A model generated the notes under the pieces. That model was not told where the DNA came from. It saw only the letters and a program-made list of their open reading frames with translations, and made no database searches. Made by a program: the position numbers and the translations under genes. A stretch of 64,000 nt of DNA from Adenanthera pavonina (lineage: Eukaryota > Streptophyta > Magnoliopsida > Fabales > Fabaceae): positions 15,656,827 through 15,720,826 of the forward strand of contig JAIVEN010000004.1 of the NCBI GenBank assembly GCA_026686845.1. The letters are read 5' to 3'. Position 1 is the first letter of the stretch; each line of letters begins with the position of its first letter. Below, one piece after another: positions 35,264-48,707 of the stretch.

Positions 35264-37788
35264 TGTAACACCTTGTACTTAGACTCATTTCCCATGTATC
35301 GAACTATATTTAAGTCCATTAATGCTTAATTAGAGACTTGATTATATAAAACAACTTAAACCAATTTATTTCATTTGGGGTACTATTCCTTTGGTTAACT
35401 TCTTTTCACCTAGTGAACTTTGAAAATTCATAACTAAATCAAGAAAAATCATATTGATATGGTTCAATCTGTAAATATAGCTTAAAAGATTCTATACATG
35501 GGAAAAATGTTGAACGTGAAAATTACTTGGCCAATTTATATAGTAAATTCGTATTATCTTCACTGTAGTAATGGCCATTTTTGAATATTTCTGATTCTGA
35601 CCATAACTTTGAAAAATCACCATAAATCATACACAACTCCAAATTGAGTGATCTTTATGTCTATGGAAAGCTACACATGTCTATTTTTATACATATAAAA
35701 CACTCATACATTGAACATATCAAGGTGTATACAGTACTTCAAATTCCCAACTGTGCTCAGAAAGGTCTTTTGCATTCTTCCTATTTTCCAAAATACACAT
35801 TAATATATACATACATAGTCATAGCTTGCCTTTATCTTACATGGTACTCCATAACAACCTAGAGGAACATATTAACATGAAAAAACAGCATGATCATGTT
35901 CCATAAGATTTTACACAACATCTCATATAATAGTATCAACCTAAGCATGATTATCTTGAACATTAACTTACTTCTCCTTGCCTTTTCTTTCTTAGGTAAT
36001 CTTGCCATGACTTGAATCTAAAATTTGTTAGACATTTGGAAAGGGGTGAAATTCAAAGAATCTCAGTAGTAACTACCATACATGATTATATTTCATCATA
36101 TATTGCAAACTTTCATGAAACATACATTAAACTTTCATTAAAAGTCATTTGTGCACAAACATTTTCTAAAAAATTTGGGCAGCACCTCCCCTTAAATTAT
36201 AAACATTCCTAGGGTCAAATACCCTTTAAACAACATATCCAATCAATTCAATCCATCATAAAACATCAATACAATCAACAATTACATCAAGTAAGCATAT
36301 TGGCAACAATAACAATATATAGGCACAAGGTGGTTAGTTAATTACCTTGTGGCTTTCCAATAACTTTCAAGCCTTGTACACCTCTTCTTTGGTCTTGAAA
36401 CCCTTCTTTGAATCCTAATGCATCACAAAATATGATCTTTAACCACTGATTTCATGATTCACTTCACAAAGTACTCACTTGAACCAAAAATTCCATTTTG
36501 CAACTCACTTGGAGTTTCTTGTACAAAACACGTATTCTAACCTATTTTGGATCCAAGAAATCCATTTTTGGGATCAAAAACTTGAAATTCCCTTCATATA
36601 TTGAACTCTAATTAGGCAGAAAATTACCATAAATTGTAAAAAAATAACTACCCGATTAATTTGAAATCTAATGGCATATTCTTGCATCTTATGGCCTATA
36701 TAACACTTTTCATGGTTTAGTTTCTCCATACCTTCATTTTCTCTCTCTACTCTCTCTCTAGGTAGAAGCTTTCAGTGGAAAAATAAGAGAGAAGAAGCCA
36801 TAAAACTCTTCCAAACTCAAGGGTACACAAGATTATGACCATAAGATATTACCTTGAACACTTGTGCTTGATGCTTTGCCTCTTGGTTCCTCGTTTTCCT
36901 CCTTTGAAAGTTTTGCTCTCTGTCTCATTCCTTAGCTCTATTTCAGATATGGCTTGCAATTGAAAATGGAGTCCAAATGCCTTAACCAAGGCTTAATAAG
37001 AAAGATATCAAATAAAGACTAAATCATGGTTAATTTTCATCAACCTTGGGTTGCTTTTCCATTAAAGATTTTCACTTAATTCCCTTGGTGTCACATGGCT
37101 TGATTCAAACATTCTCAACTTATTTTTGGCCAAAAAAATACTTCAATTATTTAAATGGACCAATTTACCGATTAAATTTACTCGTACCGATTGAGTATTT
37201 TCGCCAAAATTGTCATTAAATTGGTACAAGACTATCTAAAAATAAATTTTCTACTAAAATCATTATCTTGCCCCAAAACATACTTTAGCAAGGTCCCTTC
37301 AGTGTCCTTGAATTGGTACTGCCTTTTTTTGCAGTCTAAACTAACTTTTATTGGGTAAAATACCAATATTAAATCCTAATTACCTAATAAATATTACTTT
37401 GACGTTAATAAATTTCATACTATACTTCATTGGACTTAACTCATTGAGAGTTTTATTTTGACTATAATTTTTCATATTTACAAAAATGCCCTTAACCCGG
37501 GGCCAATTTATAATTTTTAAAACTTTCGAGTCATTAGGTGTAATTTTTCCCAAAATTCATAAACTTTCCTTAATCTCCCCTGCATCCACCGCCTTCCTTT
37601 TTCTTTTTTTTTTCCTTTCTTATTTTTTTTCCTAGGGGAAATATCATCATTTTCTCCTTTTTCCTTCCAACTGAGATAATTGACCTCTTTGCTATTTCAT
37701 GCCAAACAATGTATACCCATTTTTTCAAATTCTTTATAGATTTTAAAATATTAAGCTTTTAATATCCAGAAAATTTCAAGATATTATA
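35264..37788 (-). mobile_element. Solo LTR, gypsy family 1
   Basis: Starts TGTAACACC and ends GATATTATA, 2525 bp. The flanks are CTGAA (35259-35263) and CTGAG (37789-37793), a target duplication with one transition. It aligns well with 46163-48707 over its whole length. Confidence 0.88.
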
Positions 37789-40299
37789 CTGAGTACTTGA
37801 TTACTTAGATTTTTAGGCCATTCAACCTTGACTTCCATCTTTCTTCTAACATTTGGTTTGCTATCTTATAATGGCGTCTCATCACCATTTTCATTTTCAT
37901 TCATTGTTTACACTTATTCTGCTTCTTTGTTCTTTACTCTAATTTGTGTCAACTTAGAGTCTCAACTTATCATTTTGCTTTCATATATAAACATATTCTC
38001 GAACCCAATACTTTTGCTTATCTTGGTATAGCCTTTAGGATCTCTTGACTTTTATAGGTTGGGGTCTTAATGGTATTAAGGCAATGATCATTAACTTTTT
38101 ACTTTTTAACACTTCTCATACTTCTACTTTATTGTATTTATCCATAATTTCCTTAGTTACTTAATCAAGGTTAATTAGTGGTTTGACAACTTAAAGGAGA
38201 TTTCTCAACCCTTCAAATTTTTCTTGCTAACTCAGATAGAATCTAGCCTTCGGCCTCTCACCATTTTTGGCTTATTTGAGCTTCACCCCACGAGCTACCT
38301 TTCATCTGCCTCACCTTGGTGGCCTTTATCATATGGAGGATTTTATCTTTCTTGGCTCAATTGGGCTTCTCCTGAAGAGCTACTATCTTGGCTCAATTGG
38401 GCTTTTTCCCCAAGAACTACTTCCCTTTTTTCCATCTTGGCAACTGATTAAAGATCTCACTTATTGTGAGATCCTGTGGCCATAAACATTTCTTTCTATA
38501 GCTAGATTTCATATCAAGACTAGCAATCTACCATCTCAAGGTTTCACAATTCCCTAAACTGCCTACCATTGTTTCCTTCTTTCTTGCTTCATAATTTATA
38601 CCTTAAACATCATACATATATATTCTTCCTTTAACTCATATCTAATTTGCAGTACTTTATACTTGCATTATCTCTTGTTATATTGAACTTATGGGGTTTT
38701 AGTACTAATGGAAAACATATTATTGTCATCTATTATCTCTATGGAATCTCCTTCTGGATCCTTCTCTAGTTCATTTTGTGAGACTTCTAACGCTTCAACT
38801 TCTTCTTTCTACAATAACATATTGCCTAGAACATATAGGTAATGAGACAATTTCCCAAAATATGGTATACTTAATTCCAAAGAATTCTTGATATAATTCT
38901 AGAGCTTGTAATCTGGTTATGGCATCAAGTATTTGCTTAACCTATTAACTCTTAGGGAGCCTATGGTCATGATGCCCTTCTAAAAATTTCTTCGCTTCTA
39001 ATCCAATACTTATGGAATGCAAAGCTAAAACATATCCTCCAAATCCCACACGACAATCATCATAGACACTTCTAACATCTATTTGGATTTAGAGTCCTTG
39101 GTTTAGTTAGAAGAAACTATCATTTTCATTAAAGAATTCATCTAGCCCCATACTCATTGAAATTATCATAGTTCATGGGCTGATTAACCTCTTTCCTTGA
39201 TCATACATTTATTTTTCTCATGACTACTTCTTTGTCTAATTTATCTTTCTTTATGCATTAGTTTCTTCTTACTAATTCTTTTCCATAACTACTTTCCCTT
39301 ATTACTATCATTCATTTCTTACTGGCCTCTTTCATTTATTACTAAAAACATCTGGTCACTAAACTTATTTGTAGGTGGTGTACTACTTCTCATATTCATT
39401 ATCATCACCTACCATCATATTTCTTTGCTACTTTTTGGTCTGCAGCTTAGTATTCAAGAAAAGTCTTATGTAAACTTTCATATTAGTTATTGATTAATGA
39501 GGTTCTGTATCCTATTAAATCAATCATTCTAGGTCATTCTCTTTCAGAGAACTATCAAAACATTAGGGCTCATCAATCTTTCTCATCATGTCATTCTCTT
39601 TAAAGGTCTACTACAATCTCGTAATTGGTCTACTGCGACCATGAGATCTACTATGATCTTAGAGCCATACTATGATCTTCTATAACCCTTCATCATTACT
39701 TAACTGGTAGGATCCATCAGAATCTAACTCTGGAAGGCTTCATGACCTATGAAACATCCTCATCTAAGCCAACAACTATTGTCTTCAAGACTTGTTCTCT
39801 TATGTTACTTAAATATTCTTAGGCCAGATTTTCATAAAATAATACGTTACATCTGTAGGGGAAAACTATCATCGAAATGAGTATCTTTCTTTCCTCCTAT
39901 TATTACTTCATCGCTTCATTCTCTTTCTGCTTTTCTAACTTTTGTTAGCAATAGCTTCTCTAACATTTTTTGGGTAGCAGACATAAAACTTTGATTATTC
40001 AAACTATTTCCTGTAATTCTGCTAACATCTACCAGCATACTAAATCACATACTTTGTATTAGGGCTTTCCTTTCCCTGATAACTAGCTTTAATCTTCTTC
40101 CTAGCTTTTCTCCCTTCCACCTCTAGTCATTATACTATTATAAGTAGGTGGAATTCCGCACTAACTGTATGAATGCAGCTTAATACTTACTTACTGGCTA
40201 ATCCTCTGCTTGTTGGAACATAATGATTCCATCTTCATTCTCATCTTTAACTAATCGCAGGAAATATTTATCATAAAATATTACAAAATAATTTTTGCA

Positions 40300-40800
40300 T
40301 CAAGGGTATGTTCCCGGCTTGAAGGATCAACTCAGTATTAAGCCACCATCTATCTATCTCTTTCTTAAGTACGTAAATAGATAGCTTATAGGCATTTCGT
40401 TTCAGAGGAATATCCCATTAATCTGAAAATCTTTTTTAAACTCAGTGTCCAGTCCTCAACCATTTTTACTTCAAGCCTTTCATTAAATGAGGGAGGACAT
40501 CATCTCCAAAACTGAGCTATTACATGCTATGGTTTAGCATGATCAATTTTTTTTGTTCCTACTACCAAGTTCATTGATACAGTCTAGGCTACCTGCGGCT
40601 AATATTGCCTTAGAGATGAAATTTCAACTATAGTTTCTTGAAGTTGTTTCTGAATGTCTAAGGTTCATCGTAACTTTTCAAAAATCCTTTGCTGCTGATC
40701 TCATCTATTCATAATAACTTGCAAAGGATCACCTTGTGGTGTCTTTCCTTGTTCAGGAGTCTCTACTCTTATTTGTCTCCTGATGCAAACCTTTCCATTC
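40300..40800 (-). pseudogene. Gypsy gag relic of the family-2 element
   Basis: On the minus strand a frame with about eight scattered stops reads, in order, RRQIRVETPEQGK, TPQGDPLQVIMNR, QKQLQETIVE, CPPSFNERLE and VEDWTLSLKKIFRLMGY. The spacing and the pattern PPSF..EDW..L.KIF are typical of the N-terminal half of Ty3/gypsy gag (retrotransposon gag domain). It is non-functional. It confirms that the element is gypsy and reads leftward. Confidence 0.65.
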
Positions 40801-41049
40801 ATCTTCATTCCATTTTTATAATAACAAATTCATAATGCATGATCATTCTACTTAGATAACATTTATAAACATAATACCTTTATTTACATAAGTAAACTTC
40901 ATACATAAGTTCTTATGATCTCATTACATTATCATTTTATTATACTTCTTACTTATGACTGCTTATGATACACTTAAAACTTGCAGTCATCATTGTTCTT
41001 TACATTCACATATTTACACATAGTCTCATTCATCATTCCATACCGAAGA

Positions 41050-42130
41050 GACTAGAGCTACTTTTACCTCTAATAAAACTTCATCAAATTCTCTTCTAGA
41101 TGCTCTTTTGAGTCCTCATAATCGTCTTCTTCTATGTCTATAACAGGATCCTCCAATTTCAGTTGGATCGCCTCCAAATATGCCAGCTCTTTAATAAAGT
41201 CTTGAAATGTTTCTAGCATTTCTTCTTGTAGTCTAACTTTATATGGCATCTAATACTCGTCATCTGGTAGTACATTCTTGATTGCATTGATCCAGGCTAC
41301 CTCCATATAGAAGTAGTTTAGGGTTTCCAAGATTGCTTAGCATCTCTAACTTTATCTAAAAAGGTCAAGATTTTGGATTCTATAAAATGCTCCTGGCTTT
41401 CCCAGAATAGCTGCATAACCATTGTTCTAGTTTTGTGGTATCAGCAGATGGGGGAATAGGGCTAAAGTCTTTTGGAGTCATTGCTTGATTATTAGCTTAT
41501 GCTGACTGATAATTTAGTCGAATATCCCCTTGTATGCAATTGGTTGCAGCACATTCTTCTAGACTACCAAACTATGCACTCTCTAACTTAGCTTTAATAT
41601 AAGCCTAGAAGAAATCATTAAGAATTTCATTGACTAGTGTATCGATCCATAATGACTCCGGGTAATGTACCCTTTTACCAAAAAGAAAGCCCTTGACATT
41701 TCTAACTTCATATAGGAAATATAGCACATGCTTAGGCCCCCCAAGATATGCTTTACTTTTCTTGAAACACTTTAGAACAATTCGGTATACCTTATCTTTC
41801 GTATTATCGGGTTGTCATTACCAAGGTTATCTAGATCTCCATAGCTTTTGTAGCTTCTATTCTTGATTTCTATACTTGAGTAGGAAGAGCTATAACAACT
41901 TGGGACGTTATTGTTTTATCATGTTTAGATCCAGTTGGATGAGGTCCAACATTAACCTTGGGTTTGTCTAAATTTCCTACTAGTAATTTGTTTGAGCCAA
42001 TACTTTCATGATTTTCTTCCATCTATGGCTCAGGGATTACCCATCTCTTATGGTCAGTATCCCAGTTATTGTTGAGGAAACATCTTATCTGCCTCCGTAC
42101 ACAATAGCAATCCTTGTTAATAAATTGATC
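41050..42130 (-). pseudogene. Decayed ORF between primer site and gag in the family-2 gypsy element
   Basis: Between the primer binding site (about 42218) and gag (about 40800) the minus strand keeps long coherent coding stretches broken by a few stops and at least one frame slip: NNNWDTDHKRWVIPEP, KPKVNVGPHPTGSKHDKT, YLGGPKHVLYFLYEVRNVK, YPESLWIDTLVNEILNDFF and ELAYLEAIQLKLEDPVID. It ends in an acidic tail before a stop near 41055. About 350 codons in all. The product is unknown and has no recognised domain. A separate ORF upstream of gag is known in Ogre/Tat gypsy elements but is not usual for chromovirus-like ones. Confidence 0.45.
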
Positions 42131-42217
42131 TAAAGCAATATTAATAATCAATATATTCCTTTCTCTAAACTTAACTATTTTGGCCCAATTATATTGCTTT
42201 GACAGCCTAAAGCTTTG

Positions 42218-42229
42218 TCTCTGATATCA
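42218..42229 (-). promoter_or_regulatory. Primer binding site of the family-2 gypsy element
   Basis: On the coding strand TGATATCAGAGA lies 5 bases after the LTR end (GGTGTTACA). It matches the initiator tRNA-Met complement TGGTATCAGAGC at all but two positions. It orients the element to the minus strand and makes 42235-44570 its 5' LTR. Confidence 0.7.
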
Positions 42230-42234
42230 AAAAG

Positions 42235-44570
42235 TGTAACACCTCTATCTAGGATTGTTTCTCATGTATTAGATCTCATTAGAGACCAACTATACTTAAA
42301 TAGAAGCTTGAATCATAATAAAATATTATAATAAATTTAATCAATTTAAATGGTACTATTCATTTAATCTCATTTTCGGCAAACTTCTGAAGATCATAAC
42401 TAATTTAATAAAAATCATATGAGAGTGATTCAAGTCTCTATTGATAGCTTAAAACATTATCTATCTGGACAAAAATATCAATCAGAGCAACTACTTGGCC
42501 AATTAGTACAGTAAATTTCGTGCATTGTTCACTATTCATATGGTAATTTCCAGAAATTCCAGTTTTCTAGGCGAACTTTGAAAAATTACCATAATTCGTA
42601 TACACATCCAAATTGAGTAATATTTAGATCATGGCCCATTATCTCTACAAATTTACATAAAAGTTCCAAATTCATGGCCCATGCAAGTTTCACTAGCTCA
42701 AATATTAAGCTCTTTCTCCTTTCCTTTCTCTTCATGGGTGGTCTTGCCATAGTTGCTCCCTATTCATGGTTAATATCTGGAAGGGTGAGATTCAAATAAT
42801 CTTATTAGCTAACACCCAACATGCCATCATATCATCACATCAAAACATAAAAACATCAAGATAACACATTTTGAATACATTAACACATTTATGTCATATG
42901 AATTCATAAAATTTTCGGCAAAGTTTTGTTTTGAAAAATAGACATCCTGGGGTCTCAATGCCCGTCAATCAACTCAGCCAATATACATAAATCATCTCAC
43001 AATATCAATATAATTATATGACCAGGCATAAAGCACATTGAAAACAAATATAATAATATAATGCAAGTATGGGAAATTAACTACCTTATAGTACTCCCTT
43101 GCTTTCCACACTTGGTATGCCACTTCTTGGGCCTCCTAACATTTCTTTGAACCTAACCATAATATCATTTAATCAATTTAGCCACTAATTTTCGGAATTA
43201 TGCAATACTATGCTTATTAAACCCTAACTTTTTCACTTAGTTTTCCTTTGATCTTTCTTTGTACAACACACTTATTCTTAAGGTTTTGGACCATGGGGAA
43301 TCTATTTTTGAAGTCAAAATCATGAAATTCCAACTCTAAATACTCCCCCTGTTCAGACCGAAAATGACCTAAAATGGAAGAAAAATTATTTTCTTCAAAA
43401 CACATCAAACTACCCATGGATTCTTGCTTCTAGTTGTTAATCTAAGCTTTTCCCTAAGTTTAATGGTTGATTAACCCATTTCATTGCTTAATCTTACCAT
43501 GGATGAAACCCTAAGAGAATGGTGAAGAAAAACTCATGCATGAACCTTGCTCCAAAAACTACAAATAGTAAGTTTGAAGTAGTAGAAGACTTACTTAGAA
43601 CTTAAGCCTTCAACTTTCCCTTGAGCTTTCTCTTCTCCTTCACTCTTTGCTCTCCTTTCTTTCTTGCATTTTTCTGCCCTCTGTTCGCTGCTGCAACTCT
43701 CATGAAATGAAGTGGAAAGATGGTAATTATATGGTTAATTAGGTGGTTTAATGATATTGCTAATCATGGTTAACTAGCAAAAGTAACCATGCTTACTTTT
43801 TGGCCTAAAATTCAACTTCTTGAGGAAGTTTTACCAAAAATTCAAGCTGCCCAAGTTGCCCAAGCTGCCCATTTTTCACACCCAATGAAAGTGTTCCAAG
43901 TGTCCAGTATGCTTAATTTTTCTTGTTCTAGATATATCTTGAATTGGGTAATTTTTAACCGTACCGATAAAATCGTCTTTATAGTAATTTAGCATTTTTG
44001 GGCTACAGGACTATTCTAATTTTATTTTTATATTTTTATAATTATTGTCTCTGAAATGGTATCTATGTATAGCCCATATCATATCCCAATAACCTTTTAA
44101 CCATAGGTAGGGCCCATAGTTTGCTTTATCGGTTTACTATTACTTTTAGACACTCGGCACTGATTATTTTCTTGTTCTTGAACATTAACCCTCAGTGCCA
44201 CCATTGGACTTCTCTCATCGAGCCCTTTGTTTTGACATTAATTTTACATATTTACAAAATTGCCCTTGACCTGGAGTAAATTATAATTTCTAAAACTTTC
44301 GGGTCATTAAGTGTAATTTCCCAAAGGGATTTTCTATTTCTTCATATCGTCATTTTTACATATTTTGGGACATGAATGTCATTTTTGTATTTCTTTAAAG
44401 GCAAAAATACAATTTTCTCATTTTTCCATCCAATTGAGAAAAATGATCTTTTTGCCCTTTTTCACATAAAATGGTGTCTGTCTATTTTCGTAAATTCCCT
44501 GTACATTTCATATTATCCTTCATTTCTTACTCTTTCATTACTTAGTATAATGAAATTTTGGGATATTGCA
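42235..44570 (-). repeat. 5' LTR of the family-2 gypsy element (right copy)
   Basis: TGTAACACC to GATATTGCA, 2336 bp, about 93-95 percent like 17434-19981 by eye, with about 230 bp deleted near 42630 (the match resumes at ATTATCTCTACAAATTTACA). It is followed by GTAGG (44571-44575), a one-base variant of the GAAGG duplication at 17429-17433. Chromovirus LTR sequence resumes after that. Confidence 0.85.
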
Positions 44571-45942
44571 GTAGGTGCACTCGAGCTCATAGCCACCTGA
44601 GTCTCTTGGCTATAGAATGACTATTTAGTGACAAAAATAACATAAGTCGCACCACCTGAACATAAGGGCTCATGTGCTATTTAACGGATTGGCATACTAC
44701 GTGGTACATAGAGTATCAACACCCAAACCATTTGTCCCATCGATGCATAACAAGATGTGATAATGCCTGATGCATGCTAACATAACAACACATACTCTTT
44801 TCTATATTTCTAGCATGCCATAAGATCATATGTGATAAGCCAGGGGATGCATAATTACTACCACGTGTTGACACTCATTCATGACATATGTATATCATAT
44901 TCACTATCATCAATAGCCATATCAGCACAATATAGAATACGGACAGAGAACTTACTAGCCATGTAACTGCCATATCATGATATGAAAAGGATACCTAAAA
45001 TTTGTACTAAATGCATATCATGATATAAGACAACACAATTTAATATATCAAGCATGCATATCATGATATGAAAAGGATTAGCCATATATATATAATCAAA
45101 TAGAAACATAAGATAAGACACCCCAGTTACCTTAACCGTCCAACCTACTTGATAGATCAGTAGGTCAAAAGATTATGGGTATCACAACCTTATCATAATG
45201 AAATTCTCATTACTATCACAAATTCCCAATCCTTATCATGCATAATCATCAATTCTAAGCATCAACTGACTGTATCCAAGCATTCCATGGCAAACCTAAG
45301 CATCAAAATACCTAAAACAACTCTTAGAATCACAATCATACTCATACAACTTTCGATTCCCAAAGATATCAACATTTAAGGGTTACAGTTTAGGAGATGT
45401 ACAACTTAACCATTGTAAAATCAACATCGGAACCATAGAAATGTCTAATAACACCTCTAGAACACATTTATACACAATCTAATAAGTGAAAACGTAACCA
45501 AATCGGAACCCTAAGCAGAACCATGAAAAATCTTCTGTAAAACTTGAAGAGAAACGTAGAGAAGAGTTAAGGGATGGCTTACTAATAAGATTTGAGCTTT
45601 TCTAAGGACAAAATCATACTCCTAAGCTTTGGATTAGCCAAATCCTAGTAGAGCACTTAAAATCTCCTCCATGTCCTTATGTTTTGATGAGCTGGAAATG
45701 TTCTGATTTAAACCCAATTTGACGATGGCGCTGTAGTGCCACTTAAGCTTACCACAGTGCGAAACCATTTTGTCTCAGCCTAGAATTCTAGCTCCAAGGT
45801 CATTTGCCATGATGCTGTCCAAGCTTGCCACGACGTGAGGCTATTCTATCCCACTTTTCCTTCTTTCTCAATTTTAATCCTTTCCTCTAGTCTTGTACCA
45901 TTTAGTTAAGTCCTTTAGAATTTAGTAACTAGGGCCATTACA

Positions 45943-45955
45943 TCCTCTCCACCTT
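45943..45955 (-). promoter_or_regulatory. Polypurine tract of the chromovirus
   Basis: On the coding strand AAGGTGGAGAGGA immediately precedes the 3' LTR start TGTAATGGCC. This is the expected plus-strand primer and fixes the LTR boundary at 45942. Confidence 0.85.
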
Positions 45956-46162
45956 ATGAAATCCTTGCCCTCAAAATTTTAAAACACATACCTCAAGGGA
46001 AAAGGTGAAGATAGTTCCTCCGTGTTGAATCCTCTATCTCCCAAGTAGCTTCACTCGATGTCAAACTCGTCTGTAGGACCTTCACTAACTTAATTGACTT
46101 ATTCTTCAATTGCTTTATCTTCAAATCCACAATTGTTTATGGCATAACCTCAAATGACAAAT
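45956..46162 (-). pseudogene. Chromodomain-like C-terminus of the chromovirus polyprotein
   Basis: The minus-strand frame reads LKNKSIKLVKVLQ and SSEATWEIEDSTRRNYLHLF. This matches the classical chromovirus tail (LVKVLW..EEATWE.E..MR..YP.LF), with a degenerate first half. The domain is thought to steer integration toward modified chromatin. One stop precedes it, and the frame is cut off from the integrase by the solo LTR at 46163. After the stop, about 65 bp lead to the polypurine tract. Confidence 0.75.
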
Positions 46163-48707
46163 TGTAACACCTCATACTTAGACTCATTTCCCATGTATTA
46201 AACTATATTTAAGTCCATTAATACTTGATTAGAGACTTGATTACATAAAACAACTTAAACCAATTTATTTCATTTCGGGTACCATTTCCTTGGTTAATTT
46301 TTTTTTACCCAGTAAACTTTGAAAATTCATAACTAAATCAAGAAAAATCATATTGACATGGTTCAAGTTTCTAAATATAGCTTAAAAGATTCTATGCATG
46401 GGAAAAATGTTGAAAAGGGAAATTACTTGGCCAAATTATACAGTAAATTCGTATTATATGCACTATGGCAATGGTCATTTTTGAAAATTTCTGATTCTGA
46501 CCATAACTTTGAAAAATCACCATAAATCATACACAACTTCAAATTGAGTGATCTTTGTGTCTATGAAAAGCTATACATGTCTAGTTTTCATACATGTAAA
46601 ACACTCATACATTGAACATATTGAGGTATGTACAGTACTTCGAATTCCCAACCATATTTAGAAAAGTCTCTTGCATTCTCCCAACTTTCCAAAATACACA
46701 CTCATATATACATAAATAGCCATAACTTGCCTTTATCTTACATGATACTCCATAAGAAACTAGAGGAACATATTAACATGGAAGCATAGCATGATCATGT
46801 CCCATAAGGTTTTACATAATCTCTCATATAATAGTATCAACCTAAGTATCATTATCTTGAATATTACTTTGCTTCTCCTTGCCTTTCCTTTCTTGGGTAA
46901 TCTTGCCATAACTTAAACCTAAAATTGGTTAGACATTTGGAAAGGGGTGAGATTCAAAGAATCTCAGTAGCAACTACCATCATGCACACATATCATCATA
47001 TATATTGCAAGTATTAATCTAAAAGCACATCAAGCATGCAATCAAATCATTTTGGCATAACCATTTTATAAAAATTGGGGCAGCACTTCCCCTTGTATTT
47101 GGACATATCTAGGGTCACATTACCGCTCAAACAATCCAACCAACAATGCCAAATCATCACAAGACAACATTCCAAGCATTAAACACATCATTCAAGCCAA
47201 GCAACATCAATGACAATACATAAGCATAGATAGGTGAGTTAACTACCTTTGAGCTTTCCAATAGTCTCCAAACTTTGTAAATCCTTTCCTTGATCTTTTC
47301 ACACTCCTTTGGATCCTATAGCATCATAAAATAATGCCATTAACCACTAATTATCCAATTTCATTTACAAAGTGCTCACTTGAACTAAAATTTGCACTTT
47401 GTTATCCATCATGCATTCCTTGTACAACATACTTGTTCTAACCTATTTTGGACCCAAGGAGTCCATTTTTGAGGTCAAAAACTTGAAATTCCCTTCCTAT
47501 AATGAACCCTAATTAGGCAGAAAATTACCATAAATCATAGAAAAATAACTAGCCAATTAATTTGTAATCCAATGACATATTCTTGCACCTTATGACCTAT
47601 ATAACCCTTTTCATGGCTTAGTTTTTCCATGCCTTCATTTTATCTCTCTACTCTCTCTCTAGGTAGAAACTTTCAGTAAGAAAATAGAGGGAAAATAACC
47701 ATTACAATCCCTCAAAATTGCTAGGAGATAAAAAGGTGGTAAGATAATACCTTGAAGTTTTGGGGCAAATCTTGTGATTTTCTCTTCTCCCTTTTGCTCT
47801 CTCTCTTCACGCCTTCCTAGCCTCTTTCTCCACTGAACCATCATCTTTTTACGTGAGGAAGATGAATTGGTATGCTTTAAAATGATAATCATGTAATATA
47901 ATCACTTAATTGACTTTTATATCTATTTTCATTTACTTTTCTTTTAAAAATATTTTTGGAAAATTCCACCTGTGTCCATAAGATGATTCAGACGTGGCTC
48001 ACCTTACTTTTTAGCCAAAAATTGCTTCAATAATTTTTATGGACCAAAATACCCTTTACCGATTAGATTTACCCATACCGATTGGGTATTTTTACCAAAA
48101 TTGTCATTAAATTGGTACAGGATTATTCAACCATTACTTTTAGTCCAAAATCATTATCTAGACCCAAAATATATTTTAGCAAGGTCCAATCATTGTCCTT
48201 GGATCAATACTACCTTTTCTTTGCAGTCTAAATTGACTTTTATCGGGTAAAATATTAATATTAAATCCTAATTACCCAATAAATATGATTTTGACCTTAA
48301 TAAATTTCATACTATATTTCATTGGGTCTAACTCATTGAGAGCTTCATTTGACTATAATTTTTCATATTTACAAAAATGCCCTTGACCTGAGACTAATTT
48401 ATAATTTTTAAAACTTTCGGGTCATCAGGTGTAATTTGTCCCAAAATTCATAAACTTTCCTTCAAAATCTTCCTGCGTCCACCGACTTAAAATTTTTTTT
48501 ATTATTTTTTTCCATTTTTCCTTTTTCTTTCTTTTCTTTTTTTTTTTCCAGGGGCAAAATCATCATTTTCTATTTTTCCTTTCAACTGAGATAATTGACC
48601 TCTTTGTCCTATTTCATACCAAATGATGTATACCCATTTTTTACAAATTCTTTATAGATTTCAAAATATTGAGCCTTGAATATCCATAAAAATTTCAAGA
48701 TATTACA
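46163..48707 (-). mobile_element. Solo LTR, gypsy family 1
   Basis: TGTAACACC to GATATTACA, 2545 bp, with the perfect 5-bp duplication CAAAT at 46158-46162 and 48708-48712. It sits within the chromovirus coding region between integrase and chromodomain tail. ORFs inside it, such as 47659-47892, are chance. Confidence 0.95.

Larger units (their letters stand above)
32275..42234 (-). mobile_element. Decayed interior of the family-2 gypsy element, with two solo LTRs inserted
   Basis: The region ends at a primer binding site beside the family-2 LTR at 42235, so it is read on the minus strand. Recognisable parts are the leader ORF relic (about 41050-42130) and a gag relic (about 40300-40800). From 40300 down to 37789, and in the pieces 34725-35263 and 32275-32812, I could find no reliable pol motif because the sequence is riddled with stops. 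Its left end joins a duplicated LTR-3 flank rather than a polypurine tract, so the 3' end of the element is missing or rearranged. Confidence 0.6.
16111..45942 (-). repeat. 3' LTR of the chromovirus (family 3), split by nested elements
   Basis: The LTR begins TGTAATACTT at 16111 and ends GGCCATTACA at 45942, next to the polypurine tract. Its own sequence is 16111-17433 plus 44576-45942, about 2.7 kb. The same family occurs as the solo LTR 48910-55903, whose net length is about 2.5 kb. Alignment of the two copies by eye is continuous across the insertion point, which marks everything from 17434 to 44570 as inserted. Confidence 0.8.

Noticed and set aside
38224..38485. Overlapping plus-strand ORFs containing repeated short Trp/Leu-rich phrases.
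   Set aside because: They arise from a local imperfect repeat (CTTGGCTCAATTGGGCTT) in the decayed gypsy interior. No domain was seen.
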